A stretch of DNA of 64,000 nt from positions 1 to 64,000 of the forward strand of contig JBAQTC010000013.1 of assembly GCA_049296795.1 (NCBI GenBank). The letters are read 5' to 3'. The stretch's first letter is position 1. Each line of letters begins with the position of its first letter. A program made the position numbers and the translations under genes. This document shows positions 35,193 through 43,461 of this stretch, piece by piece. A model generated the notes under the pieces. The model saw only the letters and a list, made by a program, of their open reading frames with translations, had not been told where the DNA came from and did not search any database. Source of the stretch: CAXNKH01 sp049296795. Its GTDB lineage: Bacteria; Pseudomonadota; Gammaproteobacteria; Burkholderiales; Burkholderiaceae_C.

Positions 35193-36139
35193 TGTCCACC
35201 AACCCCACTCCTCCGACCCGCCCAACCATCCCGGGCTGGCTGACCCGTTGGGCTGACAGCGATGTGGGCTACAGCCTGCTGCACTCGCCCACGGCCATTG
35301 TGTCCGCATTGATCGCTCTGGCCTGCCTGATCGGCGCACTGTTCGCACCCTGGATCGCGCCGCACACTCCCTTCGACTTGACGACCCTGGAGCTGAGTAA
35401 CGCACGACTACCCCCGTTCTGGAGCGAGGGCGGTCGGATGACCTTCCTGTTCGGCACCGATGACCAGGGCCGCGACATCCTCTCTGCGCTGATGTATGGC
35501 GCGCGTATCTCGCTGGTCGTTGGTCTGGCCTCAGTGCTCCTGTCAGTCCTGGTCGGTGTTGCTACAGGCCTGTTGGCGGGATTTCTGGGCGGCTGGATCG
35601 ACGCGCTGTTAATGCGTTTGTGCGACATCATGCTGTCATTTCCTGCCATCCTGGTGGCGTTGCTGATCGCTGGGGTGGGGCGGGCGTTGTTCCCGAGCGC
35701 GCATGAGACGCTGGCCTTTGGGGTGTTGATTTTCTCGATCGCGCTGACCGGCTGGGTGCAGTACGCACGTACCGTGCGCGGCTCAACGCTGGTGGAGCGC
35801 AACAAGGAGTATGTGCAGGCCGCGCGCGTGACCGGCGTATCTTCCTTGCGCATCATGCGCCGCCATGTGCTGCCCAATGTGCTGGGACCCGTTTTGGTGC
35901 TGGCCACCATCCAGATCGCCACGGCCATCATCACCGAGGCCACGCTGAGTTTTCTAGGGGTGGGCGCCCCACCCACGTCTCCCTCGCTGGGCACACTGAT
36001 TCGGGTTGGTAATGATTACCTTTTCTCCGGCGAATGGTGGATCACCGTCTTCCCCGGCCTGATGCTGGTTCTGATCGCGTTGAGCGTGAATTTGCTGGGA
36101 GACTGGCTGCGTGACGCCCTCAACCCTCGACTGCGTTGA
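35192..36139 (+). CDS. Peptide-type ABC permease (DppC family)
   Basis: The 315-residue partner permease has the DppC hallmarks HTPFDLTTLELSNARLPPFW, FGTDDQGRDILSALMYGARISL and the EAA loop EYVQAARVTGVSSLRIMRRHVLPN. The ATG at 35192 overlaps the stop of the preceding permease by one base. The upstream part of the same frame is antisense-like shadow within that gene. It completes the transmembrane channel. Confidence 0.9.
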   Translation: MSTNPTPPTRPTIPGWLTRWADSDVGYSLLHSPTAIVSALIALACLIGALFAPWIAPHTPFDLTTLELSNARLPPFWSEGGRMTFLFGTDDQGRDILSALMYGARISLVVGLASVLLSVLVGVATGLLAGFLGGWIDALLMRLCDIMLSFPAILVALLIAGVGRALFPSAHETLAFGVLIFSIALTGWVQYARTVRGSTLVERNKEYVQAARVTGVSSLRIMRRHVLPNVLGPVLVLATIQIATAIITEATLSFLGVGAPPTSPSLGTLIRVGNDYLFSGEWWITVFPGLMLVLIALSVNLLGDWLRDALNPRLR

Positions 36140-36143
36140 AGCC

Positions 36144-37130
36144 ATGAGCCTGCTTCAGATCAAGAATCTGGTGGTCGAATTCCCGACCCGTCACGGCACG
36201 CTGCGCGCGCTCGACAACGTCTCTTTCGATATCGCGCCGGGTGAAATCCTGGGCGTGGTGGGCGAGTCCGGCGCCGGAAAATCGCTGACGGGTGCAGCTA
36301 TCATCGGCCTGCTCGAACCGCCTGGCCGCGTGGCTGGTGGACAGATTCTGCTCGAAGGTCAGCGTATCGACAACCTGCCCCATGAGCAGATGCGCCGCAT
36401 ACGTGGCCGGCGCATTGGTGCGATCTTCCAGGATCCGTTGACCTCCCTTAACCCACTGTACTCGGTAGGCCGCCAGTTGGTTGAAACCATCACGACCCAC
36501 TTGCCGCTCAATGCTAGCCAAGCGCGAACACGCGCGATCGAATTGTTGCGTGATACCGGCATCCCGGCGCCCGAGCTGCGCATCGACCATTACCCGCACC
36601 AGTTTTCAGGCGGTATGCGCCAGCGCGTGGTGATCGCATTGGCGCTGGCCGCGCAACCCCGCTTGATCGTCGCTGATGAACCAACGACCGCGCTGGACGT
36701 ATCAATCCAGGCTCAAATCATCGGCTTGCTAAAGCGCATTTGCAAAGAGCGCGGCGCGGCCGTCATGTTGATCACGCACGACATGGGGGTAATCGCCGAA
36801 ACCTGCGACCGTGTGGCCGTGATGTATGCCGGGCGTGTGGTGGAGATCGGGCCGGTGCACGAGGTCATCAACCACCCGGCCCATCCCTACACGGCCGGCC
36901 TGATGGCCTGCATTCCCGACATGGAGAGCCAACCCGAACGCCTCAACCAAATCGATGGCGCCATGCCGCGTCTGAGTGCCATCCCCGCCGGCTGTGCCTA
37001 CAATCCGCGCTGTGAGCGCCGGTTGGAGCGCTGCCTAGTCGAGCGCCCCGACCTGATGGCGGCAGGCGCCACCCAAGCCGCCTGCTGGTTGCATGCCGAA
37101 TCTGGTGCCAACGCTGCTGCCTGGGCATGA
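36144..37130 (+). CDS. Oligopeptide-type ABC ATP-binding protein (DppD family)
   Basis: The 328-residue ATPase has Walker A GESGAGKSLTGAAI, Q-loop GAIFQDPLTSLNP, signature FSGGMRQRVVIALAL, Walker B LIVADEPTTALDV, and the C-terminal oligopeptide-family Cys cluster AGCAYNPRCERRLERC plus a further Cys, which in relatives binds an Fe-S cluster. The ATG at 36144 follows the permease stop by 4 bp. It overlaps the next gene by ATGA. Confidence 0.92.
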   Translation: MSLLQIKNLVVEFPTRHGTLRALDNVSFDIAPGEILGVVGESGAGKSLTGAAIIGLLEPPGRVAGGQILLEGQRIDNLPHEQMRRIRGRRIGAIFQDPLTSLNPLYSVGRQLVETITTHLPLNASQARTRAIELLRDTGIPAPELRIDHYPHQFSGGMRQRVVIALALAAQPRLIVADEPTTALDVSIQAQIIGLLKRICKERGAAVMLITHDMGVIAETCDRVAVMYAGRVVEIGPVHEVINHPAHPYTAGLMACIPDMESQPERLNQIDGAMPRLSAIPAGCAYNPRCERRLERCLVERPDLMAAGATQAACWLHAESGANAAAWA

Positions 37131-38146
37131 GTTGTTTCGATATGAAACCCAGCCTCCAGCCCCTGGTTTGCGTGCATGATTTGGCGCGCAGTTTTGACGT
37201 CTCACCGCCCTGGCTCAACCGTGTACTGGAACGCAAGCCACGTCAGATCCTGCAAGCCGTAGATGGTGTGAGCTTTTCGATCGAGCGCGGTCAAACCCTG
37301 GCCCTGGTCGGTGAATCGGGTTGTGGCAAGAGTACCTTGGCCCGTTTAATGGTCGGCCTGTACCAGCCCAGCCGCGGCAGCTTTCATTTCGATGGGCAGG
37401 ACACGCAGCAGGTCTATCGTGGGCCTGGAGCCCGGGCTTTGCGCCGGCGTATTCAGATGATATTTCAGGACCCGTACGCCAGTTTGAACCCCCGCTGGCG
37501 GGTGCAGGATATTGTTGCCGAACCGCTGCACGAGCACGGCATTCTGAGCGACCAGGCCGCGCTACGGGAACGGGTGGGCCAGCTGCTGCAATCGGTCGGC
37601 CTGTCACCTCTGGACGGGGTGAAGTACCCGCACCAGTTTTCAGGAGGTCAGCGCCAGCGCATCTCGATCGCTCGCGCTCTGGCCACGCAGCCTGAGTTCC
37701 TGGTCTGTGACGAACCTACCTCGGCGCTGGACGTTAGCGTGCAAGCTCAGGTGCTCAACCTCATGAAGGACTTGCAACGTCAGCAGGGGCTGACCTACCT
37801 GTTCATCAGTCACAACTTGGCCGTGGTGCGCCATGTCAGCGACCGCGTTGGCGTGATGTACTTGGGGCGTCTGGTCGAACTGGCCGACAAAACCGCGCTG
37901 TTCGCGCAGCCGCGACACCCTTACACGCGAATGCTGTTCGATGCCATTCCCAAGCTACACGCTACCGGTCACGCGCGAACGCCGGTGCAAGGCGAAGTGC
38001 CCAACCCGATGAACCCGCCCAGCGGCTGCGCTTTCCACCCGCGCTGTCCACACGCCAATGCGCGCTGCAATCAGGAACGTCCGCTGCTGCACGCGGTTGA
38101 CGGCGCTCAAGTGGCTTGCCACGCGGTGCAAGAGGGTCGGATATAG
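37127..38146 (+). CDS. Oligopeptide-type ABC ATP-binding protein (DppF family)
   Basis: The 339-residue second ATPase has Walker A GESGCGKSTLARLM, Q-loop IQMIFQDPYASLNPRW, signature FSGGQRQRISIARAL, Walker B FLVCDEPTSALDV and the C-terminal GCAFHPRCPHANARC cluster. It starts at the ATGA overlap with the upstream ATPase. After its stop there is an AGGAG ribosome site and the first codons of another gene, which is cut at the 29-bp repeat. Confidence 0.92.
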   Translation: MSCFDMKPSLQPLVCVHDLARSFDVSPPWLNRVLERKPRQILQAVDGVSFSIERGQTLALVGESGCGKSTLARLMVGLYQPSRGSFHFDGQDTQQVYRGPGARALRRRIQMIFQDPYASLNPRWRVQDIVAEPLHEHGILSDQAALRERVGQLLQSVGLSPLDGVKYPHQFSGGQRQRISIARALATQPEFLVCDEPTSALDVSVQAQVLNLMKDLQRQQGLTYLFISHNLAVVRHVSDRVGVMYLGRLVELADKTALFAQPRHPYTRMLFDAIPKLHATGHARTPVQGEVPNPMNPPSGCAFHPRCPHANARCNQERPLLHAVDGAQVACHAVQEGRI

Positions 38147-38154
38147 GAGTCAGC

Positions 38155-38182
38155 GTGCTGCTGTTTTGCGCCATGACCCTGA
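38155..38182 (+). pseudogene. 5' stub of a gene cut at the cassette junction
   Basis: AGGAG (38145-38149) precedes a GTG at 38155 that opens MLLFCAMTLM. The frame then runs into the repeated livF end and stops at 38277. The hydrophobic start and good ribosome site suggest the first nine to ten codons of the gene that followed the importer in its source genome. Confidence 0.45.
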
Positions 38183-38211
38183 TGTGCGGTCGGCTTACCT
38201 GGGGCAATAGT
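38183..38211. repeat. 29-bp direct repeat, copy 2 (livF 3' end)
   Basis: This is an exact copy of 32397-32425. It ends one base before the stop codon of the converging mgtC reading frame. Confidence 0.9.
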
Positions 38212-38937
38212 TTAGTTTCTGGCGTGCTCAAGGTGATAAGTTACCACGCCTTCAAAAGCGCCCAGTCGTTGACCTAGTTCGGTCAGCGGGGCTGCGCTTT
38301 TACTGTCGAACGCGATGGCAATGCAGCGCCATTCGGGTTGACCTGCTTCAGAATGAATAGAGAATGAGCCGGAGGCGATTTCGAAACCACTCTCGTGGGT
38401 CAATTGCCTGAGTTGCAGCAGGTCGGGCTTGAAGTCGTGGGCAAACTTGAGGGCGATCGAAATGGCATGGCGCGAGGGCAATAGGCTTTCCAGACGCGAC
38501 ATCTAGATCATGCAGCTGACGGACAACACGGTTACGAGGACGGCAGCGAAATAAAAACCGAAGCCCATCAGAACACCAATGCCGGAGGTGGCCCAGATGG
38601 AGGCCGCCGTGGTCAACCCGCTGATATTGAGGCCAACCCGCATGATGATGCCAGCCCCTAGAAAACCAACGCCGGTCACGATGCCTTGAATCACCCGCGT
38701 TGGATCGACGCTGACGCCAAAGCTGGGATAAATCAATACCGCTATCAAGGCCGATGAGGTCATGCAAACCAGTCCGTAGGTTCGCATCCCGGCGGCACGT
38801 CCGTGGTAGCTTCGCTCGTAGCCTACCAGCAAGCCCAGCAAAAGAGCACCCACCACGTGCAGGAACACCAGCCAGTTGGCGTGCAGATCCGATACTGGCC
38901 AGAAATGAAGAAGGTCGCTGAGATGGATTGCATTCAT
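38212..38937 (-). pseudogene. mgtC: MgtC/SapB family membrane protein split by an in-frame amber stop
   Basis: The N-terminal 144 residues are a clear MgtC/SapB membrane domain: HVVGALLLGLLVGYERSYHG and GMRTYGLVCMTSSALIAVL, then VTGVGFLGAGIIMR and AASIWATSGIGVLMGFGFYF. A TAG at 38503-38505 ends it after SCMI. The next codon in the same frame is ATG and the frame continues for 96 more residues (MSRLESLLPSRHAISIALKF onward), matching the soluble C-terminal domain of the family. Joined length is 241, normal for MgtC. It is either a nonsense mutation, a sequencing error, or a two-polypeptide version. MgtC proteins act in magnesium stress and virulence. Confidence 0.8.
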
Positions 38938-38961
38938 CGGGCGGATCCGTTGTTCTTCAGT

Positions 38962-39870
38962 TTAGCGCTTCCCCAGTAGTTCCAACACCGCATTGGCAAA
39001 AATGTGCGGCACTTCTTGCGGCATGTTGTGGCCCACACCCGCTACCACCCGATGCGATCGTGATGCACTAAAGTGCCGCGCGTGCTGTGCCGCATCGGCG
39101 ACCGGTCGAACCCCGTCGTCGGCGCCATCGAACGTGATGGTTGGCACCTGGATGCGCGGTTGCTCAGCCAGTCGTCGCTCGATGTCGGTCAGTGCTAAGT
39201 CGCCCTCGACCAGCCCGAAACGGTGACGGTAGGAGTGGATCACCACATCAACAAAATCCGGGTTATCGAATGCTGCTGCGCTGCGTTCGAACGTTGCGGT
39301 GTCGAAATCCCAGCTTGGAGACCACAATTGCCATAGCAAACGACACAGAGCCCGCCGGTCATGCTGCAAGCCGGCACGACCACGTTCGCTGTGAAAGTAA
39401 TACTGGTACCACAGGCTATGCTCGTTGGCAGGGCTGTCTGGCTTCATCGCCTGCGCGATATTCTGAATGTTGTAACTGTTGAAAGAGACCAGACCCGTGC
39501 AGCGCTCAGGCCATAGCGCGGCCACCACGCAGGCGGCGCGGCCACCCCAGTCATAACCCGCCAGCAGGGCGCGTGGAATTTTCAAGGCATCCAACAACGC
39601 CAACAGGTCGGCGCCGAGTGCAGCTTGTTCGCCTGATCGCGGGGTGGTTGAGCTCAAGAAGCGGGTGGCACCGAAACCGCGGAGATAGGGGACATAAACC
39701 CGGCAACCCTGGTTGGTCAACAGGGGGATAACCTCGGCGTAGGCATGGATGTCGTAGGGAAAACCATGCATCAAAAACACCGCAGGACCTTCGACCGGCC
39801 CGGCTTCAAACAAGGCCACGTCGAGAACGCCAGCCTCAATCTGGCGTAATGGGAGTAGTGGGGTCAGCAT
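38962..39870 (-). CDS. Alpha/beta hydrolase with Asp nucleophile (epoxide hydrolase-like)
   Basis: The 302-residue protein has the oxyanion motif HGFPYDIHAYAEVIP, nucleophile elbow AGYDWGGRAACVVA in which the nucleophile is Asp107 rather than Ser, an acid in FDGADDGVRP and the catalytic His in GVGHNMPQE. An Asp nucleophile with an HGFP motif points to epoxide hydrolases or haloalkane dehalogenases and away from esterases. The ATG at 39870 is used; a TTG lies one codon upstream. Substrate is unknown. Confidence 0.83.
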   Translation of the reverse strand: MLTPLLPLRQIEAGVLDVALFEAGPVEGPAVFLMHGFPYDIHAYAEVIPLLTNQGCRVYVPYLRGFGATRFLSSTTPRSGEQAALGADLLALLDALKIPRALLAGYDWGGRAACVVAALWPERCTGLVSFNSYNIQNIAQAMKPDSPANEHSLWYQYYFHSERGRAGLQHDRRALCRLLWQLWSPSWDFDTATFERSAAAFDNPDFVDVVIHSYRHRFGLVEGDLALTDIERRLAEQPRIQVPTITFDGADDGVRPVADAAQHARHFSASRSHRVVAGVGHNMPQEVPHIFANAVLELLGKR

Positions 39871-39914
39871 CAATCAACGGTGGCGACCAAGGGGCTTGCA
39901 GTTATCAGTTGGGC

Positions 39915-40961
39915 TCATGTTTTGTCGGCCTCGGAGGTGAATGAATCGGCAAAGAATTCTTCTTCTGGCAGTTTCGCCAGTGCAGGATAGTCTCTGCGGG
40001 CTGAATCGACCACGATCGGTGCGCCGCAAGCATAGACCTGGTGACCGCTGAGATCGGGGAAATCTTGCAACACGGCTTGGTGGACAAAGCCGGTGCGGCC
40101 GGTCCATGCGTCTTGCACCAAGGCGTCAGAGATGACGGGGATGTAGCGCAAATTTGGCATGTCGTCGAGCTTGGTTTGAACCCAGTCATTGAGGTACAAA
40201 TCCGCTGGGCGGCGCCCGCCCCAGTACAGGGTGGTGGGCCGGGTAATGCCTTTGTGTTGCATTTGCTCGATCACCGCTTTGATCGGTGCAAAACCGGTCC
40301 CCGAGGCCAGCAAAATGATGGGTTTATCGGAATGTTCACGCAGGAAAAAACTGCCGTAAGGCCCTTCGATTCGAAGAATATCTTTCTCTTTCATGGTCGA
40401 GAAGACCACATCGGTGAACTTGCCGCCTGGCATGTGCCGTAGGTGAAGTTCGATTCCGGGGCCGTTGCTCGGCGCATTGGCCATGGAATAGCTGCGTCGG
40501 ACACCATCGCGAAGCAGGAATTCGACATATTGACCCGCATGGTAGGAGAAGTTGTCATTGGAAGGAAGTTGCAACTTGAGCAAGATCACGTCGTCTGATT
40601 TCTTTTCCAGCAGGCTGACCCGGGTCGGCATTTTTTTAATCGGGAAAGCCCCTTCTTCTGCCACTTGACGCGATTCAAGGACCAGGTCGCTTTGCGCCAC
40701 ACCGCAACAGGTCAAAATAAATCCATCGGCTTCTTCCAGATCACTTAAGGCCTTGCTCTGGTGCGGACCATGAACCACTTGGCCTGATATTTTTTTGCAT
40801 TTACAGGAGCCACAGGCACCATCTTTACAGCCATAGGGCAAACCGATGCCAGCGTGAATTCCCGCGGCCAAGATGGCTTCTCCAGCCTGGCTGCTGAAAC
40901 TGCGCCCACTGGGTTGCACTGTGATCTGAAAAACTCCGGCTTGGGACTGGGCGCTCGACAT
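39915..40961 (-). CDS. 2Fe-2S flavoprotein reductase (CDP-6-deoxyglucoseen reductase-like)
   Basis: The 348-residue protein fuses an N-terminal plant-type ferredoxin (YGCKDGACGSCKCK, with the fourth Cys in ILTCCGVA) to a ferredoxin-NADP reductase: FAD motif RRSYSMANAP, NAD(P) region LLASGTGFAPIKAVIEQM and C-terminal VYACGAPIVVDSARRDY. This is the layout of AscD/RfbI-type and many oxygenase reductases. No deoxysugar genes are nearby, so an electron-transfer role, perhaps to an oxygenase, is as likely. It diverges from an epimerase-like gene; promoters share the 43-bp gap. Confidence 0.85.
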   Translation of the reverse strand: MSSAQSQAGVFQITVQPSGRSFSSQAGEAILAAGIHAGIGLPYGCKDGACGSCKCKKISGQVVHGPHQSKALSDLEEADGFILTCCGVAQSDLVLESRQVAEEGAFPIKKMPTRVSLLEKKSDDVILLKLQLPSNDNFSYHAGQYVEFLLRDGVRRSYSMANAPSNGPGIELHLRHMPGGKFTDVVFSTMKEKDILRIEGPYGSFFLREHSDKPIILLASGTGFAPIKAVIEQMQHKGITRPTTLYWGGRRPADLYLNDWVQTKLDDMPNLRYIPVISDALVQDAWTGRTGFVHQAVLQDFPDLSGHQVYACGAPIVVDSARRDYPALAKLPEEEFFADSFTSEADKT

Positions 40962-41004
40962 CTTTTGGTTATCCTTGGGGCTGATTAATTGACCAGCCCC
41001 GATT

Positions 41005-41916
41005 TTGCCTTCAAACCAATCTCCCCTGGGCGCACTGCCCGCTAGGTTCCGCCGTGAGCGATTGCTGGTGGTTGGCTGTGGTGATGTGGGCTTGCGTGTG
41101 GCACGCGTGCTCAAATCGAGGTTGAATTTGTTGGCATTGACGACTTCGCCCCAGCGTGTAACCGAGTTGCGAGCTCAGGGCGTCACGCCACTGATTGGCA
41201 ATCTGGATGCGCCAAAAACCCTGCGTCGCTTGGCTGGATTGGCCACGCGTGTCCTGCATCTGGCACCACCACCGAGCGAAGGCTGGGGGGACCCGAGAAC
41301 GCAAGCGCTGATTGAGGCCCTGCGTCGCAGGGGGCCTGCCAGCGCTTGGGTTTATGGCTCAACCAGTGGCGTCTATGGCGATTGCCAGGGCGATGTTGTT
41401 TCAGAAAATCGACTGGTCAATCCGCACACGCCCAGGGCGCAACGCCGAGTCGAAGCTGAAAATCGGGTGCGCTTCCTGTCACGTTCGAGTGGCGTGCGCG
41501 CCAGCATTTTGCGAATTCCAGGGATTTATGCCAGCGATCGCGAGGGTGGTACGCCCAGAGAGCGATTATTAAAGGGAACACCGGTGCTGGAGATGGCTGA
41601 CGATGTCTATACCAATCACATTCAGGCTGACGATTTGGCGCGTGCCTGCATTGCTGCACTGTGGCGCGGCCGGCCGCAACGTGTCTACAACATCAGTGAC
41701 GATACCGTGCTCAAAATGGGGGACTACTTTGATTTGGCAGCAGATCTATACGGTTTGCCACGCCCACCGAGGGTGGCGCGCAGTACGTCAAAAGATCGCT
41801 TGCCGCTCTTGCTGTTGAGCTTCATGGGCGAGTCGCGTCGACTCGATAACAGTCGGATGAAGCAGGAACTGCGGGTGATTTTAAAGCATGCCACCGTAGC
41901 TTCAGGCCTGGTCTAG
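41005..41916 (+). CDS. NAD-dependent epimerase/dehydratase-like SDR (YeeZ type)
   Basis: The 303-residue protein has a Rossmann start ERLLVVGCGDVGLRVARVL, the extended-SDR Tyr region WVYGSTSGVYGDCQGDVV, and RASILRIPGIYASDREGG with NHIQADDLARACIAAL. It belongs with YeeZ-like NAD(P)-binding proteins, whose reaction is undefined. The Tyr-x3-Lys pair is replaced: TPRAQRRVEAENRV supplies no clear YxxxK. The start codon is TTG at 41005. It ends 10 bp before a converging gene. Confidence 0.8.
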   Translation: MPSNQSPLGALPARFRRERLLVVGCGDVGLRVARVLKSRLNLLALTTSPQRVTELRAQGVTPLIGNLDAPKTLRRLAGLATRVLHLAPPPSEGWGDPRTQALIEALRRRGPASAWVYGSTSGVYGDCQGDVVSENRLVNPHTPRAQRRVEAENRVRFLSRSSGVRASILRIPGIYASDREGGTPRERLLKGTPVLEMADDVYTNHIQADDLARACIAALWRGRPQRVYNISDDTVLKMGDYFDLAADLYGLPRPPRVARSTSKDRLPLLLLSFMGESRRLDNSRMKQELRVILKHATVASGLV

Positions 41917-41925
41917 GGCGAAGTT

Positions 41926-42969
41926 TTAAATTCCTTCGGCTTTGCGCAAAGTGCTCAGTCGATTCACAGCCTTGACCACCAGGGTCTTGATCTCAGAACC
42001 TTGCAGCACGGTGAGCTCAACCTCAACTTCGGGCGGAGAGCGTGACCACAGGCTTTTGTAAAAAGATTCTAGGGTGCTGACTTGATTGCCATCCACGGCA
42101 AGAACGACGTCGCCTGGGCGCAGACCCGCAGCGTGGGCGGGACTTTCTTTGCCTACCCGCTGCACCTGAATTTTCCCTTCATTGTCCTGGGTATTCATGC
42201 CAAGCCAGGGGCGTGTACTGGCGCTGCTGCTACCCGATACCCGAAGCTCGGCCAAGATGGGAACCAACAAGTCAACTGGAACAAACATATTGCCAGGATG
42301 GGGCTGGCTCGGGCCAATTGCATCAAGCACAAACAAACTGCCAATGCCAACCAGTTCCCCGAGCTGATTGAACAGAGGAGCGCCGGAATGTTTCTCAACC
42401 GGAGGACTGGTGAAAATGGCTGACTCAATGTGGTATTCCCAGGTTCCGGTGAATGCCCGTTTGTGCACCAAATGGGTCATATTCACATCGGCCTCGTCAC
42501 CATCGATCTGGGTCCCGCTGGCGGCCATTAAGACTTCACCAATCTCGACATTTTTGAGCTCGCCAAATTTGACGGGGGTAATTCCTTTGAGGGGAACCAG
42601 GGATCTGATCAGGCCAAAGCCGGTGGATAAATCGTATGCCACGACCTGAGCCGGATAGACCTTGTCGTCCTGGGTCATGATCTGAATGTGTTGGGCCTCA
42701 AGGATCAGGTAGCCGATGGTCAGGATCAAGCCATCGGATCCAATCACCACGCCTGAACCGCTACGCACTTGACCGAGTCCATCGCTGGAACGTGCGCCAC
42801 TGGTGGCACGCACATGAACACCCACAACGGCTTGATTGGACTTGGCCAAAGCAGCAATCACGGCTTGCGTATCGTCCGTCGGCGCAGCCTTGACCTGGGT
42901 CAGGACAGAGCCCATCAGCCAAAGGGAAAGAACCAAAAACCAGCGGAAGTGAAGAAATAAGGAGGTCAT
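41926..42969 (-). CDS. DegP/HtrA-like pseudoprotease with PDZ domain
   Basis: The 347-residue exported protein has a signal peptide (to about VKAAPT), a trypsin-like S1C domain (residues 45-230) and a C-terminal PDZ domain (about 245-330: RPWLGMNTQDNEGKIQV and GKESPAHAAGLRPGDVVLAV). The catalytic triad is degraded. The His motif reads LILTIGYLIL, with Tyr87 at the His position. The Asp position in AYDLSTGFGLIR is Gly117. Only Ser195 in EKHSGAPLF remains. It is therefore probably a periplasmic binding or regulatory protein rather than a protease. Confidence 0.85.
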   Translation of the reverse strand: MTSLFLHFRWFLVLSLWLMGSVLTQVKAAPTDDTQAVIAALAKSNQAVVGVHVRATSGARSSDGLGQVRSGSGVVIGSDGLILTIGYLILEAQHIQIMTQDDKVYPAQVVAYDLSTGFGLIRSLVPLKGITPVKFGELKNVEIGEVLMAASGTQIDGDEADVNMTHLVHKRAFTGTWEYHIESAIFTSPPVEKHSGAPLFNQLGELVGIGSLFVLDAIGPSQPHPGNMFVPVDLLVPILAELRVSGSSSASTRPWLGMNTQDNEGKIQVQRVGKESPAHAAGLRPGDVVLAVDGNQVSTLESFYKSLWSRSPPEVEVELTVLQGSEIKTLVVKAVNRLSTLRKAEGI

Positions 42970-43095
42970 GTCGTTCTCCGGTTAACTCCAGACTAGGGAT
43001 GGGATTGGGGTTTTCCTATTGGACTTAGGTACATATTTGAAGACGTTTGAAGCTAAACTGACCTGCGAATAAAACCGACGACAGGAGCAACGATC

Positions 43096-43452
43096 ATGTT
43101 TCAACGTTTGATTTTGACCATCAACCTGGTTGTGGCGCTGTGGATACCGGCTTGGGTCCAAGCACAATCAGGCAGTTATCCGGCTCGCGCAGTCAAGTTC
43201 ATTGTGCCCATCACCCCCGGTGGCAGCAACGATGTGCTGGCCCGAACCATCGCGCATAAATGGACTGAAACCTGGGGCCAACCGGTGGTGCTGGAGAATC
43301 GGCCCGGTGCAGGTTGAACCTTGTCGGTCTTGCGCCGTGACGATGAGGACGCGCTGTTTGACAGTTATAAGCAATCGGGCATGGGGCGGGAAGAAGGCTT
43401 CGACGAGTTGCTGACCTATACCCAGCACAAGAACGTGCACGTGGTTTTTTGA
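43096..43452 (+). pseudogene. Bug-receptor 5' fragment joined to aldehyde dehydrogenase 3' fragment
   Basis: The first 73 codons encode a Bug receptor start: a signal peptide, then YPARAVKFIVPITPGGSNDVLARTI (residues about 27-52) and VVLENRPGAG. A TGA follows at 43315-43317. The same frame then reads 44 codons, TLSVLRRDDEDALFDSYKQS and GMGREEGFDELLTYTQHKNV, that match the aldehyde dehydrogenase C-terminus (YKxSGxGRE), with an internal deletion after LSVLRRDDEDAL. The stop is at 43450-43452. The remnant marks a past catabolic cluster that was deleted. Confidence 0.75.
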
Positions 43453-43461
43453 AATTTCCGA

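Larger units (their letters stand above)
32426..38182 (+). other. Inserted dppABCDF-type transporter cassette
   Basis: A 5,757-bp segment carries a complete five-gene ABC importer and is bracketed by exact 29-bp copies of the livF end. Right of the second copy, the mgtC gene converges with its stop codon starting one base after the repeated livF stop, which looks like the original livF-mgtC junction. The simplest reading is that the cassette was inserted into the livF/mgtC boundary with a 29-bp duplication. No transposase or integrase is inside, and the ends show no inverted repeats. Confidence 0.7.

Noticed and set aside
32426..38182. Interpretation of the dpp-type cassette as a composite transposon
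   Set aside because: No transposase gene and no inverted repeats are found at or near either 29-bp copy.
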